From NCBI GenBank assembly GCA_945885625.1, contig CAMCYS010000003.1, positions 52,122 through 116,121 of the forward strand: a DNA stretch of 64,000 bases, written 5' to 3'. Source of the stretch: Bifidobacterium breve. GTDB taxonomy: Bacteria > Actinomycetota > Actinomycetes > Nanopelagicales > Nanopelagicaceae. Positions 18,343 to 27,389 of the stretch are shown here, in pieces (the first letter of the stretch is position 1; each line of letters opens with the position of its first letter). The translations under genes were made by a program, and so were the position numbers. The notes beneath the pieces were generated by a model that saw only the letters and a program-made list of their open reading frames with translations, was not told the DNA's origin and did no database searches.

Positions 18343-18429
18343 ATGATTTATCTAGTTTACAAAATGCATCTCTCCGAAAAGTCACGCCGAAATATGAAAG
18401 AGTTTTGGAATCGAAAGAGGTTTGAGTAA
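18343..18429 (+). CDS. 28-codon ORF coupled to the IclR gene (candidate leader peptide)
   Basis: ATG at 18343 has a strong AGGAGAGG (18327-18334) eight bases upstream and opens a 28-residue basic peptide beginning MIYLVYKMHLSEKSRR. Its TAA stop shares a base with the IclR ATG (TAATG). The IclR ATG itself has AAAGAGG about 10 bases upstream inside this ORF. No homologue is recognised. It may be a leader that controls translation of the regulator, or a fortuitous frame; the good ribosome site and coupling argue for the former. Confidence 0.45.
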   Translation: MIYLVYKMHLSEKSRRNMKEFWNRKRFE

Positions 18430-19214
18430 TGGCCGTTGAAAGCAAATCACAGCGTATTGCCACGGTTGAACGTGCCGCAGATGTACTACTTCTATTTTCA
18501 CAATGTGGTGAGCCTGATCTAGGCATCACTGAAATTGCTCGTAACTTAGGTTTATCTAAAGCCGCCGTGCACCGCATACTGGCATCCCTACGTAGCCGTG
18601 GCTTCATCGATTTAATTGAGGAGTCTCGTCGCTACACACTTGGTACATCATCACTCGCTCTTGGTTTAACTTGTCTGGCTCAATTAGATATTCGTTCCCT
18701 TGCCGCACCTGAACTAGCTGCTTTGTCACGAGCTACTCATGAAACTGCCACACTTTCAATCAGATCAGGTTTTGAGCGACTTTATGTTGATCAAGTTATT
18801 CCAAATCGTGAAATTGTTATGTCGGTTGCCATGGGCATTACCCACCCGTTACATGCCGGCAGCTCATCAAAAGCCTTTTTAGCTTGGATGCCAGAGACTG
18901 AAATTTTGCAATATTTAAAGCGTAAGCTAAAGCCGATAACAGCTGCAACACCAATTGATCCAGCGAAGATTATTTATGAATTGCGCCAAATCCGAACTCG
19001 GGGTTACTCGCAATCTGTGGGCGAAAGACAACCTGGTTCAGCTTCAGTTGCAGCGCCGATCTTTGATCGCTCAGGCACACCGATTGCGGTAATTAGCGTA
19101 TGTGGCCCAGCAGATCGCTTTAAATCCGAGCTTTCGCAATGCGTGCCATTACTACTTGACTCAGCTGCTCGACTATCAAAGCGCATGGGCTATATCCCGA
19201 AGAAGAAAATTTAA
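18429..19214 (+). CDS. IclR-family transcriptional regulator
   Basis: 261 aa. N-terminal winged helix-turn-helix at residues ~10-75 (TEIARNLGLSKAAVHRILAS is the recognition region), then the IclR effector-binding GAF-like domain ~85-250, with SVAMGITHPLHAGSSSKAFL and GYSQSVGERQPGSASVAAPI typical of the ligand pocket. It sits between the divergent hydantoinase operon and the LLM/ABC-transporter genes, so it is the obvious local regulator. Repeats at 18202 and 18291 flank its promoter; similar repeats elsewhere in the window may be its regulon. The ligand is unknown. Confidence 0.93.
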   Translation: MAVESKSQRIATVERAADVLLLFSQCGEPDLGITEIARNLGLSKAAVHRILASLRSRGFIDLIEESRRYTLGTSSLALGLTCLAQLDIRSLAAPELAALSRATHETATLSIRSGFERLYVDQVIPNREIVMSVAMGITHPLHAGSSSKAFLAWMPETEILQYLKRKLKPITAATPIDPAKIIYELRQIRTRGYSQSVGERQPGSASVAAPIFDRSGTPIAVISVCGPADRFKSELSQCVPLLLDSAARLSKRMGYIPKKKI

Positions 19215-19219
19215 GTTAA

Positions 19220-20182
19220 ATGAAAATCGGATTAGCTATGGGAGTTGTTGGCATCCCGCTACCGGAATACCGTGAAATTGCACAAAGCGCCGAAGCAGCT
19301 GGCGCATATGCACTTTGTGTCGGCGAGGCAGCTAATGAAAGTATTGCTTCAGCTACTTACTTTGGCACAGTAACAACCAAACCGAAGATAATTACTGCGA
19401 TTACTACCTGGGTAAGACCGCCAGTTAATACCGCACTTGGTTCGACCACAATTGATGCAATCACTGATGGCAGATTCGAACTTGGTTTAGGAACGATGCC
19501 TGATCACTGGAATCGAGAGCATTATCAAATCGACCCGGCCCGACCAACTGTGCGCATGCGTGAGTATGTTGCTGCTATTCGCGAGAGCTGGCTAGCTCAT
19601 AGTGGCGCTAAAGCAACTTTCAACGGTGAGTTTTATCAGATTAATGGATATCAACGTTTAGCAAAACCCTTACGTGATTCAATTCCAATTCACTTAGCCG
19701 CCACTAGACCAGGGATGGCCAAATTAGCGGGCGAAATTGCCGATGGCGTAATTGTAAATTGGCTACATACTTATGAGTGGCTACATCAGAGCCTAGAACC
19801 AGCGCTCGCAGCAGGTTCGCAGATTTCAGGAAATAGCTGCCAGCGAAGTGCGATGGTGCGAGTTTTGATTGAACCAGATGCGAAAAAGGCTCGAGAAGTG
19901 CTTAGACCATCCTTTGACATGTATCGCAACGTTCCTTACTTTCATGAAATTACCGCCAGCGCTGGCTTTCAAACCACGCCAACTTCCGAACTGCCAGATG
20001 AGTTAGTCGATGCGATGACCGTGCATGGCTCCATTGAGCAAGTTATTGAAATAATTGGCCAGCGATACGGTGGTTGGGCAGATTGGCTAGAGCTTATTCC
20101 ACCAGGAGCAACAAGTTCTGCAGTTCTGCGAACTTCCTATGACGGACTTTTTACCCTGTTGCCTAAATTAAAAGAGATCTAA
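19220..20182 (+). CDS. LLM-class flavin/F420-dependent oxidoreductase
   Basis: 320 aa luciferase-like barrel. MKIGLAMGVVGIPLPEYREI start, then AITTWVRPPVNTALGSTTID and RFELGLGTMPDHWNREHY, and late IHLAATRPGMAKLAGEIADG. It begins five bases after the IclR stop and is likely co-transcribed with it. It is shorter than the copy at 2095 and only distantly related. The substrate is unknown; cofactor F420 or FMN cannot be settled by eye. Confidence 0.85.
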   Translation: MKIGLAMGVVGIPLPEYREIAQSAEAAGAYALCVGEAANESIASATYFGTVTTKPKIITAITTWVRPPVNTALGSTTIDAITDGRFELGLGTMPDHWNREHYQIDPARPTVRMREYVAAIRESWLAHSGAKATFNGEFYQINGYQRLAKPLRDSIPIHLAATRPGMAKLAGEIADGVIVNWLHTYEWLHQSLEPALAAGSQISGNSCQRSAMVRVLIEPDAKKAREVLRPSFDMYRNVPYFHEITASAGFQTTPTSELPDELVDAMTVHGSIEQVIEIIGQRYGGWADWLELIPPGATSSAVLRTSYDGLFTLLPKLKEI

Positions 20183-20212
20183 AGCCATTACTTATCAGTA
20201 CTTTCCGAAGTA

Positions 20213-20229
20213 GTTCCAAGCAGCGGAAC
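20213..20229. promoter_or_regulatory. Perfect-arm inverted repeat GTTCC-N7-GGAAC upstream of the ABC transporter
   Basis: GTTCC-AAGCAGC-GGAAC, both 5-base arms exact. It lies 62 bases upstream of the -35 hexamer of the substrate-binding protein gene, a position that would suit an activator. Same spacing as the other repeats in this window. Confidence 0.55.
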
Positions 20230-20291
20230 ATGATTACGAATTGTAATACTTATGTCTAGCGCATATTTTTGGCGTTTTATTGGTTAAACCC

Positions 20292-20320
20292 TTGACCTAG
20301 TTAGTGTGATTGCTTACTGT
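20292..20320 (+). promoter_or_regulatory. Promoter of the ABC substrate-binding protein gene
   Basis: TTGACC (20292-20297), 17-base spacer, TACTGT (20315-20320). It would give a leader of about 50 bases ending in GGAGG. A half-site GGAAC follows at 20324-20328. Confidence 0.55.
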
Positions 20321-20375
20321 AATGGAACGGTGTTTCGGTGAGCGATACACATCCACAGTTAGTGATGGAGGAAAT

Positions 20376-21710
20376 GTGTTTAAAAAGAAAGTAATCATTG
20401 CTGCATTAGCAGCAACTGCATTATTTGGCACAGCTGTAACAGCAACTGCTGCAGATAATCCAGGACTTGTTCCAAAGAAAGTTTGGAATTCAAAAGCAGA
20501 TAAAATTAAGGTTGGCTTAATTGCACCAATGACTGGCATCTTCGCAGTTCTAGGTAAGTCACAGCAAGCATCACTTCAAGTTGTGGCAGATCAGATCAAC
20601 GCAGCCGGTGGCATTGGTGGCGCAAAGATCGAACTCGTTATTCGTGACGGTGGTTTAGATCCAGTGGCATCTGCTAACCACGCGAAAGAATTAGCTGGTG
20701 ATTCATCAATTAACTTAGTTGTTGGACCATCAATTTCAGCTTTCTATCAAGGTGCCGCAGTTGCTTATGAAGCAGCCAAGAAGCTCAATTGCCAACCAGC
20801 AGTAGCAGCGCTTGACTTTACTGATTATAAGTATGGTTTCCGTTCTCAGGACTTCTACAAGGATACTTTGACCGCCTTGATGACCGTACTTGAGAAGAAG
20901 AAAATTAAGAAGTTTGGCATGATCTACGAAGCAGGTCCTACCGGAACTGACTTCGATGCATATTTCACCGCCCAAGGATCTAAATATGGCTTAACTTACC
21001 TAGGTTGGGAAAAGATCACATCTACTGCAACTTCACATAATGCTGAACTGCAGAAGTTGATCGATAAGGGCGCTGAAGCGGTAAACATTTCAAATAACGC
21101 ATACGGTGCTTACACTGCCAAGGCTGCTAAAGAACTTAAGTTCAAGGGCATCTTGATGGGTGGCTCTGGCGCACAGAACATCGCATTCCATGAAACTGGC
21201 GGCGATGACTTTGCCGGAACACTTATGGCTGCACCTAATTACCAGTGGCCACTGCGTTCTACCTGGCAACCTGGTTACAAGGCACATACCGATGCAGTTG
21301 TTAAGGCATACGGTTTCAACACTGGCGTTAAGTCCGGTGCAACGTCACCTAACGGAACTGCAATTGCGGCTGACTGCCTATATGCATATGCAGTAGCTGC
21401 TAACAAGGTCCGTTCCCTCGATACCATCAAGGTGCGCAATGCAATGGAAACGCTTGATATTCCAGCCAAGATGACGCCTTCAGGTGTTCGAATCCACCCA
21501 GGACCAGAGCACAACTTGTATCAATCTGATGGCATCAACGTCTATGAATGGCGCAAGGATGCAAAGGGTTGGTACACCATGGAAGTTAATGGAATCAACC
21601 GTCAAGCAGCTGCGTGTCCTGAGGTAGGTTGGCTTGCCAAGACTGCCTCTGGCAAAGCTTTGGTTTGTGCCAAGGTGGGCAGCAAGTTGGTCTACAAAGC
21701 TGGAAACTAA
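20376..21710 (+). CDS. Branched-chain-type ABC transporter substrate-binding protein (Peripla_BP_6)
   Basis: 444 aa. GTG start with GGAGG at 20367. A signal peptide is visible (FKKKVIIAALAATALFGTAV, cleavage near ATA-A); no lipobox cysteine. The mature part begins KIKVGLIAPMTGIFAVLGKS and has NAAGGIGGAKIELVIRDGG, typical of Leu/Ile/Val, amide and aromatic-acid receptors. The last ~35 residues (CPEVGWLAK...GKALVCAKVGSKLVYKAG) resemble the small two-Cys motif of the secreted protein at 60649 and are extra to the family. A strong hairpin separates it from the permease gene. Confidence 0.9.
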   Translation: MFKKKVIIAALAATALFGTAVTATAADNPGLVPKKVWNSKADKIKVGLIAPMTGIFAVLGKSQQASLQVVADQINAAGGIGGAKIELVIRDGGLDPVASANHAKELAGDSSINLVVGPSISAFYQGAAVAYEAAKKLNCQPAVAALDFTDYKYGFRSQDFYKDTLTALMTVLEKKKIKKFGMIYEAGPTGTDFDAYFTAQGSKYGLTYLGWEKITSTATSHNAELQKLIDKGAEAVNISNNAYGAYTAKAAKELKFKGILMGGSGAQNIAFHETGGDDFAGTLMAAPNYQWPLRSTWQPGYKAHTDAVVKAYGFNTGVKSGATSPNGTAIAADCLYAYAVAANKVRSLDTIKVRNAMETLDIPAKMTPSGVRIHPGPEHNLYQSDGINVYEWRKDAKGWYTMEVNGINRQAAACPEVGWLAKTASGKALVCAKVGSKLVYKAGN

Positions 21711-21728
21711 TTAAGAAATAAGAACACG

Positions 21729-21777
21729 TTGAGTGAGAGTGGGTCCGAAATTCCGGATCCACTCTCACTCAAATTTT
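21729..21777 (+). terminator. Strong intergenic hairpin/attenuating terminator after the binding-protein gene
   Basis: Arms TTGAGTGAGAGTGGGTCCG and CGGATCCACTCTCACTCAA pair over 19 bases with one G-T, loop of six bases, followed by ATTTT. It probably lets the binding protein be made in excess over the permeases, and also protects its mRNA 3' end. Confidence 0.85.
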
Positions 21778-21824
21778 AAGTTTAGCCGAGACGCTTTTAT
21801 AAGATTGCTAAGAAGTGGAAATTA

Positions 21825-22691
21825 ATGAGCCTTCAGATTTGGATTGATGGTCTCTTTGCTGGATCAGTATTTGCGATCATTGCATTGAGCATGACCATTG
21901 TTTATCAGCCGACTCGTATCATGAACTTTGCTCAAGGCGAGGGTTTTGTTCTTGGCGCAGCGCTTGGGTATCAGATGCTCGGAGTCTGGAAATGGCCACT
22001 GATTCAATCCGTGGTTGTTTTGATATTAGCCGCGATATTGATGGGCTTTATTATGGAGCGCATGGTGATGTTGCCGGTGCAACTATCGGGCAGCAAATTT
22101 GCCTGGATTATTGCAACGTTGGCGGCCGCGATGATCTTCCAATCTGCCTTTAATATTAAATATGTAAATGTGACCTTTAGCTACTTTGATATTATTGAGA
22201 AAGATATCCCAATCTTTGGCGCCAAACTTTCAATTCAAAAACTTTTAGTAATTCTATTGATGCTTCTTATCTTTGTTATAAATGATCAATTCTTAAAGCG
22301 CACACTTTGGGGTCGTTCGATTCGAGCAATTGCCCATAATCCAGATACTTCAACGATTTTAGGAATTCCAACTAGGCCAGTAATTAAGTTGGCTTTCATT
22401 ACCGGAACAATTGTTATCGCACTGGTTGGATTCTTAGCTACCCCAGTAATTATTGTCGCGCCCGCCGCAGGCCTTTTCTTTACTATCCAAGGCTTTACCG
22501 CAGCAATTATTGGTGGCGTTGGTAGCCCTAAAGGCGCAGTAATCGGCGGCTTAATCATTGGCATGTTAGATAGCGTAGTTAGATCTTGGCTGGGCGGAAC
22601 TTGGGGGCTCTTTAGTACCTTCTTCGCACTCGCAGTGATCTTAGTTCTTAAGCCAAATGGCCTCTTCGGCAAGAGAGTAGAGGGAAGATAA
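21825..22691 (+). CDS. Branched-chain-type ABC transporter permease, LivH-like
   Basis: 288 aa, about eight hydrophobic helices, single BPD_transp_2 domain. MTIVYQPTRIMNFAQGEGFV near the N-terminus and AAIIGGVGSPKGAVIGGLIIG near the C-terminus (the EAA-like loop) are family marks. First gene after the attenuating hairpin, it abuts the LivM-LivG fusion gene with no spacer. Imports the ligand of the binding protein at 20376. Confidence 0.9.
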   Translation: MSLQIWIDGLFAGSVFAIIALSMTIVYQPTRIMNFAQGEGFVLGAALGYQMLGVWKWPLIQSVVVLILAAILMGFIMERMVMLPVQLSGSKFAWIIATLAAAMIFQSAFNIKYVNVTFSYFDIIEKDIPIFGAKLSIQKLLVILLMLLIFVINDQFLKRTLWGRSIRAIAHNPDTSTILGIPTRPVIKLAFITGTIVIALVGFLATPVIIVAPAAGLFFTIQGFTAAIIGGVGSPKGAVIGGLIIGMLDSVVRSWLGGTWGLFSTFFALAVILVLKPNGLFGKRVEGR

Positions 22692-24506
22692 ATGATTTCA
22701 ACTTACAAGGGCCTTAATCGTCTTTTATTAAGTGGAACCTTTCTGGCAATTGTGCTCCTCTACCTCTTCCCAATTTTTATAAAAGGAAGCAGTAACCCAG
22801 GCTTCTACCTGCAGGTTGTATCGGTTGCGGTATGTTCGGCGATTTTAACTATTTCGCTAAATATCTGCATGGGTTACGGCGGTTTACTCTCGCTGATGCA
22901 CACCGGTATGCAGATGGCAGGTGGCTATGCCGTTGCTATTTTGGCAGTTAAACAAGGTTGGAATGGTTGGTTAGCGTTGGTCGCAGCAGCTGCCGTCGGC
23001 GCTGTTTTTGCGATTTTAGTTATCCTGATTTCGCTCCGAGCGACATACCTTTATTTCGGCATGATTACCTTGGCTATTAACTTAATTGCCATGGAGGCGG
23101 TTCGTCATGGTGGTGAACTAACTGGTGGCTATAACGGACTCTTTGGCGTGTTCGCACCAGGTATCCCAAGTGGAATAATGTCAGCTGAAGGTTTTTATCG
23201 AGTAATGATTACAATTTTGATTCTGGCTTACATAGTCCAGCGGAATTTAATCTTTAGTGGATTTGGCCGAAACACTATGGCCTTACGTGAATCTGCCGAG
23301 ACTGCAACAGCACTTGGAATCTCACCTAGCATTCACCGCATAAAAGTATTTGGCGTTTCCGGAGCCCTTGCGGGTCTGGCTGGCGGATTACTCTCAATTC
23401 AAATCGGTTACGCCATCGCAGACATTGGCGATCTGAATAATGGTTTGATCTTCTTCGTCGGAATATTTCTGGGCGGAATTGGCACCCTGGCTGGCCCAGT
23501 CTTAGGTGTTGCCTTGGTCGCGACCATTGACTTTATGATCCGCGGTACTGGTCAATATCGCACCTTAGTTCTTGGCTCAATCCTGCTCTTGACCATGATT
23601 GTTCTGCCTCGTGGAATTGTTGGCACCTACCGAGCTTCTCGCTACGGCTCACCACGATCACGTGAGGTTTTACCTGGCGAAGCAGATAACTATCATTTAG
23701 ATATCGCGGTGAAGAATGTAGCAAAGGGCGAAGTTTTACTTGAAGCAAATGATGTGGTTAAACACTTCGGTGGCGTACACGCGGTAGATGGAATATCAGT
23801 TCAATTTAAGGCTGGTGAGATTCACGGAATTATCGGACCGAATGGCTCTGGTAAATCGACCTTAATTTCGGCGCTGACTCGCTATCACGAGTTAACTTCG
23901 GGCTCAGTTACCTTGCTGGGAGTAGAGGCAGATAAGAAGGCATTTAAGGTTGCCCGCGCTGGCGTAACTCGAGTCTTCCAAATTCCACATTTATTTGAAC
24001 GCGTAAGTGTTCTCGATAATGTGCTTACCGGTATGTATCGCCGAGATAAGTACAGTATTTTTGATGCCATATTCCGTACGCCTAGATATTTAAAGGCTAA
24101 TTCACGAAGTGTGGCTGAAGCAAAAGCGCTGCTCTCACTCGCTGGAATGCTCGGCATGGAAGAGATAGCAGCTGGTTCAATCTCGCACGGTCAGAAGCGA
24201 TTGCTCGAAGTAATTCGCGCGGTAGCCACTGAACCAAAGATTCTTATTTTGGATGAGCCAGCAACTGGACTTACTCAAGATGAATTGAATTCGCTAAAGA
24301 GTTTGATTCGCACACTCGCTGCAGGCGGAATGTGTATTGTTCTAATTGAACATAACGTAGCTTTCCTCATGGATCTCGCTGACATCGTTACCGTTATTCA
24401 GAGTGGAAAAGTTATTGCTGAAGGAACTCCACAAGCAGTTCAGAAGGATGAAAAAGTTCTTGAGGCCTACCTTGGAAATACCGATTTCTCGAAGGAGTTA
24501 GCATGA
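22692..24506 (+). CDS. Fused LivM permease - LivG ATPase
   Basis: 604 aa. Residues 1-~315 are a LivM-like permease (TISLNICMGYGGLLSLMHTG; FFVGIFLGGIGTLAGPVLG). After a hydrophilic linker the LivG ATPase begins near residue 350: Walker A GPNGSGKST, signature-like SHGQKRLLEV, Walker B ILILDEPATGL. No stop or frameshift separates the halves. Separate livM and livG genes are the norm, though fusions are known in actinobacteria. Follows LivH directly and overlaps LivF by 4 bases. Confidence 0.92.
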   Translation: MISTYKGLNRLLLSGTFLAIVLLYLFPIFIKGSSNPGFYLQVVSVAVCSAILTISLNICMGYGGLLSLMHTGMQMAGGYAVAILAVKQGWNGWLALVAAAAVGAVFAILVILISLRATYLYFGMITLAINLIAMEAVRHGGELTGGYNGLFGVFAPGIPSGIMSAEGFYRVMITILILAYIVQRNLIFSGFGRNTMALRESAETATALGISPSIHRIKVFGVSGALAGLAGGLLSIQIGYAIADIGDLNNGLIFFVGIFLGGIGTLAGPVLGVALVATIDFMIRGTGQYRTLVLGSILLLTMIVLPRGIVGTYRASRYGSPRSREVLPGEADNYHLDIAVKNVAKGEVLLEANDVVKHFGGVHAVDGISVQFKAGEIHGIIGPNGSGKSTLISALTRYHELTSGSVTLLGVEADKKAFKVARAGVTRVFQIPHLFERVSVLDNVLTGMYRRDKYSIFDAIFRTPRYLKANSRSVAEAKALLSLAGMLGMEEIAAGSISHGQKRLLEVIRAVATEPKILILDEPATGLTQDELNSLKSLIRTLAAGGMCIVLIEHNVAFLMDLADIVTVIQSGKVIAEGTPQAVQKDEKVLEAYLGNTDFSKELA

Positions 24507-25225
24507 GCGATCTACGTATTGAAGGGCTAACCGTAACCTACGGTGGTGCTAAGGCTTTAGATAACCTCTCAATCGAAGTTAAAACTGGGGAATTCGTGGC
24601 GTTGCTTGGTGCTAATGGTGCTGGCAAAACGACAACGCTGCGAGCAACTTCAGGTTTAATGCGACCTGCCGCTGGAAAAGTTTTCTTTGGCGATCAAGAT
24701 ATTTCCAAGTTGCCTGGTCACAAGCGAACCGCAATTGGTATTGGCCATGTTCCAGAGGGACGACAGATTTTTCCTGACCATAGCGTTGAAGAAAATTTGC
24801 AACTTGGATCCTTTGTTCGACGTAAGCATCGCACTGAGACTGCGCAGTCGGTTGAAGATATGTATGACTTGTTCCCTCGCCTAAAGGAACGCCAAAAGCA
24901 AGCAGCCGGCACGTTATCAGGTGGCGAAGCGCAGATGCTTGCGATTGCTCGTGCATTAATGTCTCGACCAAAAATCCTGATGTTAGATGAACCAAGTCTT
25001 GGTTTGGCCCCACAACTGGTACTTGAATTGTTTAAGTATTTGAAGCGACTGCACGCCGAGCAAGGTTTAACTATTTTGTTAGTTGAACAGCAAGCTCGCT
25101 TGGCTCTGCAGCTTGCACAGCGTGCCTATATTCTCGAACGCGGAGCGGTAAAGATTGAAGGCAATTCGAAAGATCTCATCAATGACCCTCGTGTGGCTGA
25201 GGCCTATCTAGGAAAAGCGAGTTAA
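24503..25225 (+). CDS. Branched-chain-type ABC transporter ATP-binding protein, LivF-like
   Basis: 240 aa ABC ATPase: Walker A GANGAGKTT, Q-loop region GIGHVPEGRQIFPDHSVEEN (the VPEGR motif is characteristic of LivF), signature LSGGEAQML, Walker B ILMLDEPSLGLAP. It overlaps the fused LivM-LivG gene (ATGA) and supplies the second ATPase of the importer. Two bases separate it from the VOC gene, which is likely in the same transcript. Confidence 0.93.
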   Translation: MSDLRIEGLTVTYGGAKALDNLSIEVKTGEFVALLGANGAGKTTTLRATSGLMRPAAGKVFFGDQDISKLPGHKRTAIGIGHVPEGRQIFPDHSVEENLQLGSFVRRKHRTETAQSVEDMYDLFPRLKERQKQAAGTLSGGEAQMLAIARALMSRPKILMLDEPSLGLAPQLVLELFKYLKRLHAEQGLTILLVEQQARLALQLAQRAYILERGAVKIEGNSKDLINDPRVAEAYLGKAS

Positions 25226-25227
25226 CT

Positions 25228-26190
25228 ATGACTAGCGCACCATTTATTGATGGAGTAACAGCAGCGCTAGTCGGAGTTCATGAAGTAGATACCCATTTGG
25301 GTTTCTGGCGTGATGAGTTAGGTTATGAGGTAATTGATAGCGGTGTAATTGCGGCACCTGCTGCAAAAGCTCTATATAACGTTGATGGCGAAATCCAAGT
25401 TTGGCAGATGGCGCCAGCTAGTGCTGATACCGGACAAGTTTGGTTTGTTAAGACTCCTAATTCGGCAGCGCTAACACCAAAGTATCCGCACACCAGCGAG
25501 TGGGGCTATCACGCCCTAGATCTATATACCCGCGATGTACTGGCTACGCATTCGCAATTATTTCCTAAGGGTTGGCAATGGCCAGCGCTACCACAGGCTT
25601 ACGGCGTGCCATTTGGCGATAAAGTAATTGAAATTACCGAAGGCTTTTGTTGGGGCCCTGAAGGCACCGATATTGTTTTCGTTGAAGCAACTAATGAGCG
25701 CCCAACACATACTTGGGGAACAAATCCAAAGTTGCCTTACACCGAACTGACTTCAGTTGTTTGCGGAGTTAAAGATGTCGAACTCGCTAAAGAATTTTTT
25801 GGACCAGAGGGCCTTGGAATGAGTATTTGGTACGACGTTTCTTTCGTACAAGATGGCGTTAACTTGATCGCTGAATTGCCACAAGGTTCAAATGTGCGTT
25901 TAGCTTTCGTGGCCGGCAGCAAGACAGCACGCATTGAGTTAATTCACGTGCATGATCTGCCACCGCGCGCCGATACTCGTGCGCAACAGCGCCCTGGTCA
26001 AGTATTAGGACATATGGGCTGGTCATTTGTAACACCTGATTTAAATGGCGCGATGAAACGCATTGTCGAAAAGAAGGGTGCTTTAATCTCTGAAGTTGTT
26101 TCTACCAACGATCCACTTCATGGAAATGCCCGCGTAGTTGCAGCCCATACACCAGAAGGCGCTTTCATCGAGCTTTGGGAGAGAGTGTAA
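25228..26190 (+). CDS. Glyoxalase/VOC-like two-domain protein
   Basis: 320 aa with two beta-alpha-beta-beta-beta halves of the vicinal-oxygen-chelate type: residues ~10-155 (ALVGVHEVDTHLGFWRDELGY) and ~170-315 (SVVCGVKDVELAKEFFGPEGLGM...HTPEGAFIELWERV). The ending FIELWE is typical of the family's metal-binding Glu strand. Such proteins include extradiol dioxygenases, epimerases and isomerases. As part of the transporter transcript it may act on the imported compound; no substrate is assigned. Confidence 0.75.
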   Translation: MTSAPFIDGVTAALVGVHEVDTHLGFWRDELGYEVIDSGVIAAPAAKALYNVDGEIQVWQMAPASADTGQVWFVKTPNSAALTPKYPHTSEWGYHALDLYTRDVLATHSQLFPKGWQWPALPQAYGVPFGDKVIEITEGFCWGPEGTDIVFVEATNERPTHTWGTNPKLPYTELTSVVCGVKDVELAKEFFGPEGLGMSIWYDVSFVQDGVNLIAELPQGSNVRLAFVAGSKTARIELIHVHDLPPRADTRAQQRPGQVLGHMGWSFVTPDLNGAMKRIVEKKGALISEVVSTNDPLHGNARVVAAHTPEGAFIELWERV

Positions 26191-26192
26191 AC

Positions 26193-26882
26193 ATGAAGCA
26201 CACTGGGTGGACTGGCCGCATTGATTACGTTCATGACGATAGCCGCGAACGTGGTCGCGAGTGGTTTAACGTAACTAAGCACGACGAGGGCTACCGAGTT
26301 ATACGTGCACATTGCGAGATGGATGACACTGAAATTCTGCGCGATGTAACCCACACTATGACTCATGCATTCAGACCCGTTGAAACCTATGTACGGCTTG
26401 AAGTTAAGGGTCAGCATCGGGGTAGTGGTTGGTTTAATTTTGAGGGCGAAGATGCCACCTGTCACTCTTGGATGACCGAGCATGGCCATGTAACTCAAAA
26501 GATTAAGGTTCCAGGCGGTGTTAAATCTTTTGGCCCACACCCAGTGCTTTGCGATTGTTTCCATACTGCGATGTATGACCACAGTAACTCAGAAAAGATC
26601 CAAAACTTTAGCGGCATCTTGCATTCCTCCCCTGAGCCAGATGGATCAACGGGTCCAATGATGGGGCAATGGGAGTTTGGCATTGAATTTATGGGCGAAG
26701 AAAGTGTCACTGTGCCAGCTGGCACTTTTGATACCTTGAAATATCGCTACCACTTAGATAATTACGGTTGGCCACCTGAGGATGTTTGGGTAATGCCAGG
26801 TTCGCGCCAATTAGTAAAGATTCGCTGGGATGTTTTAAAAACCACCTACGTGCTAGCCGAGCTGAATGGAACCCCACAATGA
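26193..26882 (+). CDS. Conserved hypothetical protein, beta-rich
   Basis: 229 aa, not recognised. Start ATG at 26193 lies two bases after the VOC stop and fits the spacing from GAGAG. The protein looks soluble and beta-rich, alternating Asp/Glu/His with aromatic residues; it has a Cys pair in PVLCDCFHTAM and a further Cys in DATCHSW. The tail MPGSRQLVKIRWDVL is reminiscent of DUF3108-like lipid-binding beta barrels, a weak similarity. It overlaps the next gene by 4 bases, indicating shared function. Confidence 0.6.
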   Translation: MKHTGWTGRIDYVHDDSRERGREWFNVTKHDEGYRVIRAHCEMDDTEILRDVTHTMTHAFRPVETYVRLEVKGQHRGSGWFNFEGEDATCHSWMTEHGHVTQKIKVPGGVKSFGPHPVLCDCFHTAMYDHSNSEKIQNFSGILHSSPEPDGSTGPMMGQWEFGIEFMGEESVTVPAGTFDTLKYRYHLDNYGWPPEDVWVMPGSRQLVKIRWDVLKTTYVLAELNGTPQ

Positions 26883-27325
26883 GTCAACTACGCGAAATAT
26901 TAAATGGCCTAACTGGAGTTTGGGAGGGCACTTACTCGCACTTTAAAACTGATGGTATCTTGATCGAAAAATATGATTCGCATCAAGAGACCCGACTTGT
27001 CGGCGAAGATTGGTATGAGCGCATTGTTTATAAGCGCGCTAATCAGGAACCCGAGACCATTGATTTTCGTGCTCGCGTCATCGGTAATGAGCTGCTATTT
27101 GATGATGAGAATTTTCTCGGCCAGACCACAGTTGTAAATCCGCAGATGCTAGTTTTCCCATATACCTGGAAAGATAAGCCACATCTCAAGGTGCTCGAGC
27201 TGATTTATATTGTTAACGACAACTACCGCACTCGCACATGGCAATCATTTGAACATGAGAAACTCGTGAAAACTACGCTCATCGAAGAACATCGAGTACC
27301 TGGTGGCAGCGTAGCCATTTGGTAA
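26879..27325 (+). CDS. Small hypothetical beta-barrel protein
   Basis: 148 aa, starting with an ATGA overlap at 26879. Short repeated strand patterns such as GVWEGTYSHFKTDG and TRTWQSFEHEKLVKTTLIEEHRV look like a lipocalin or DUF1579/3598-like up-and-down barrel. No catalytic motif recognised. It is the last gene of the ABC transporter transcript, ending just before a bidirectional terminator. The frame is open upstream to 26786, but that part is inside the previous gene. Confidence 0.55.
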   Translation: MSQLREILNGLTGVWEGTYSHFKTDGILIEKYDSHQETRLVGEDWYERIVYKRANQEPETIDFRARVIGNELLFDDENFLGQTTVVNPQMLVFPYTWKDKPHLKVLELIYIVNDNYRTRTWQSFEHEKLVKTTLIEEHRVPGGSVAIW

Positions 27326-27334
27326 TCGTTCAAT

Positions 27335-27374
27335 AAAAAGCCCCTCAAATCAACACTGATGAGAGGGGCTTTTT
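27335..27374. terminator. Bidirectional rho-independent terminator
   Basis: AAAAAGCCCCTC and GAGGGGCTTTTT pair over 12 bases around a 16-base loop. T-runs lie on the outer side of both strands, so it serves the + strand transporter operon and the - strand membrane-protein operon that converge here. Confidence 0.9.
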
Positions 27375-27389
27375 AATTCTAATTTATTA

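Noticed and set aside
20312..20328. GCTTA-CTGTAAT-GGAAC over the -10 of the binding-protein gene
   Set aside because: Only the right arm is good; symmetry is too weak to list as an operator, noted only as a half-site.
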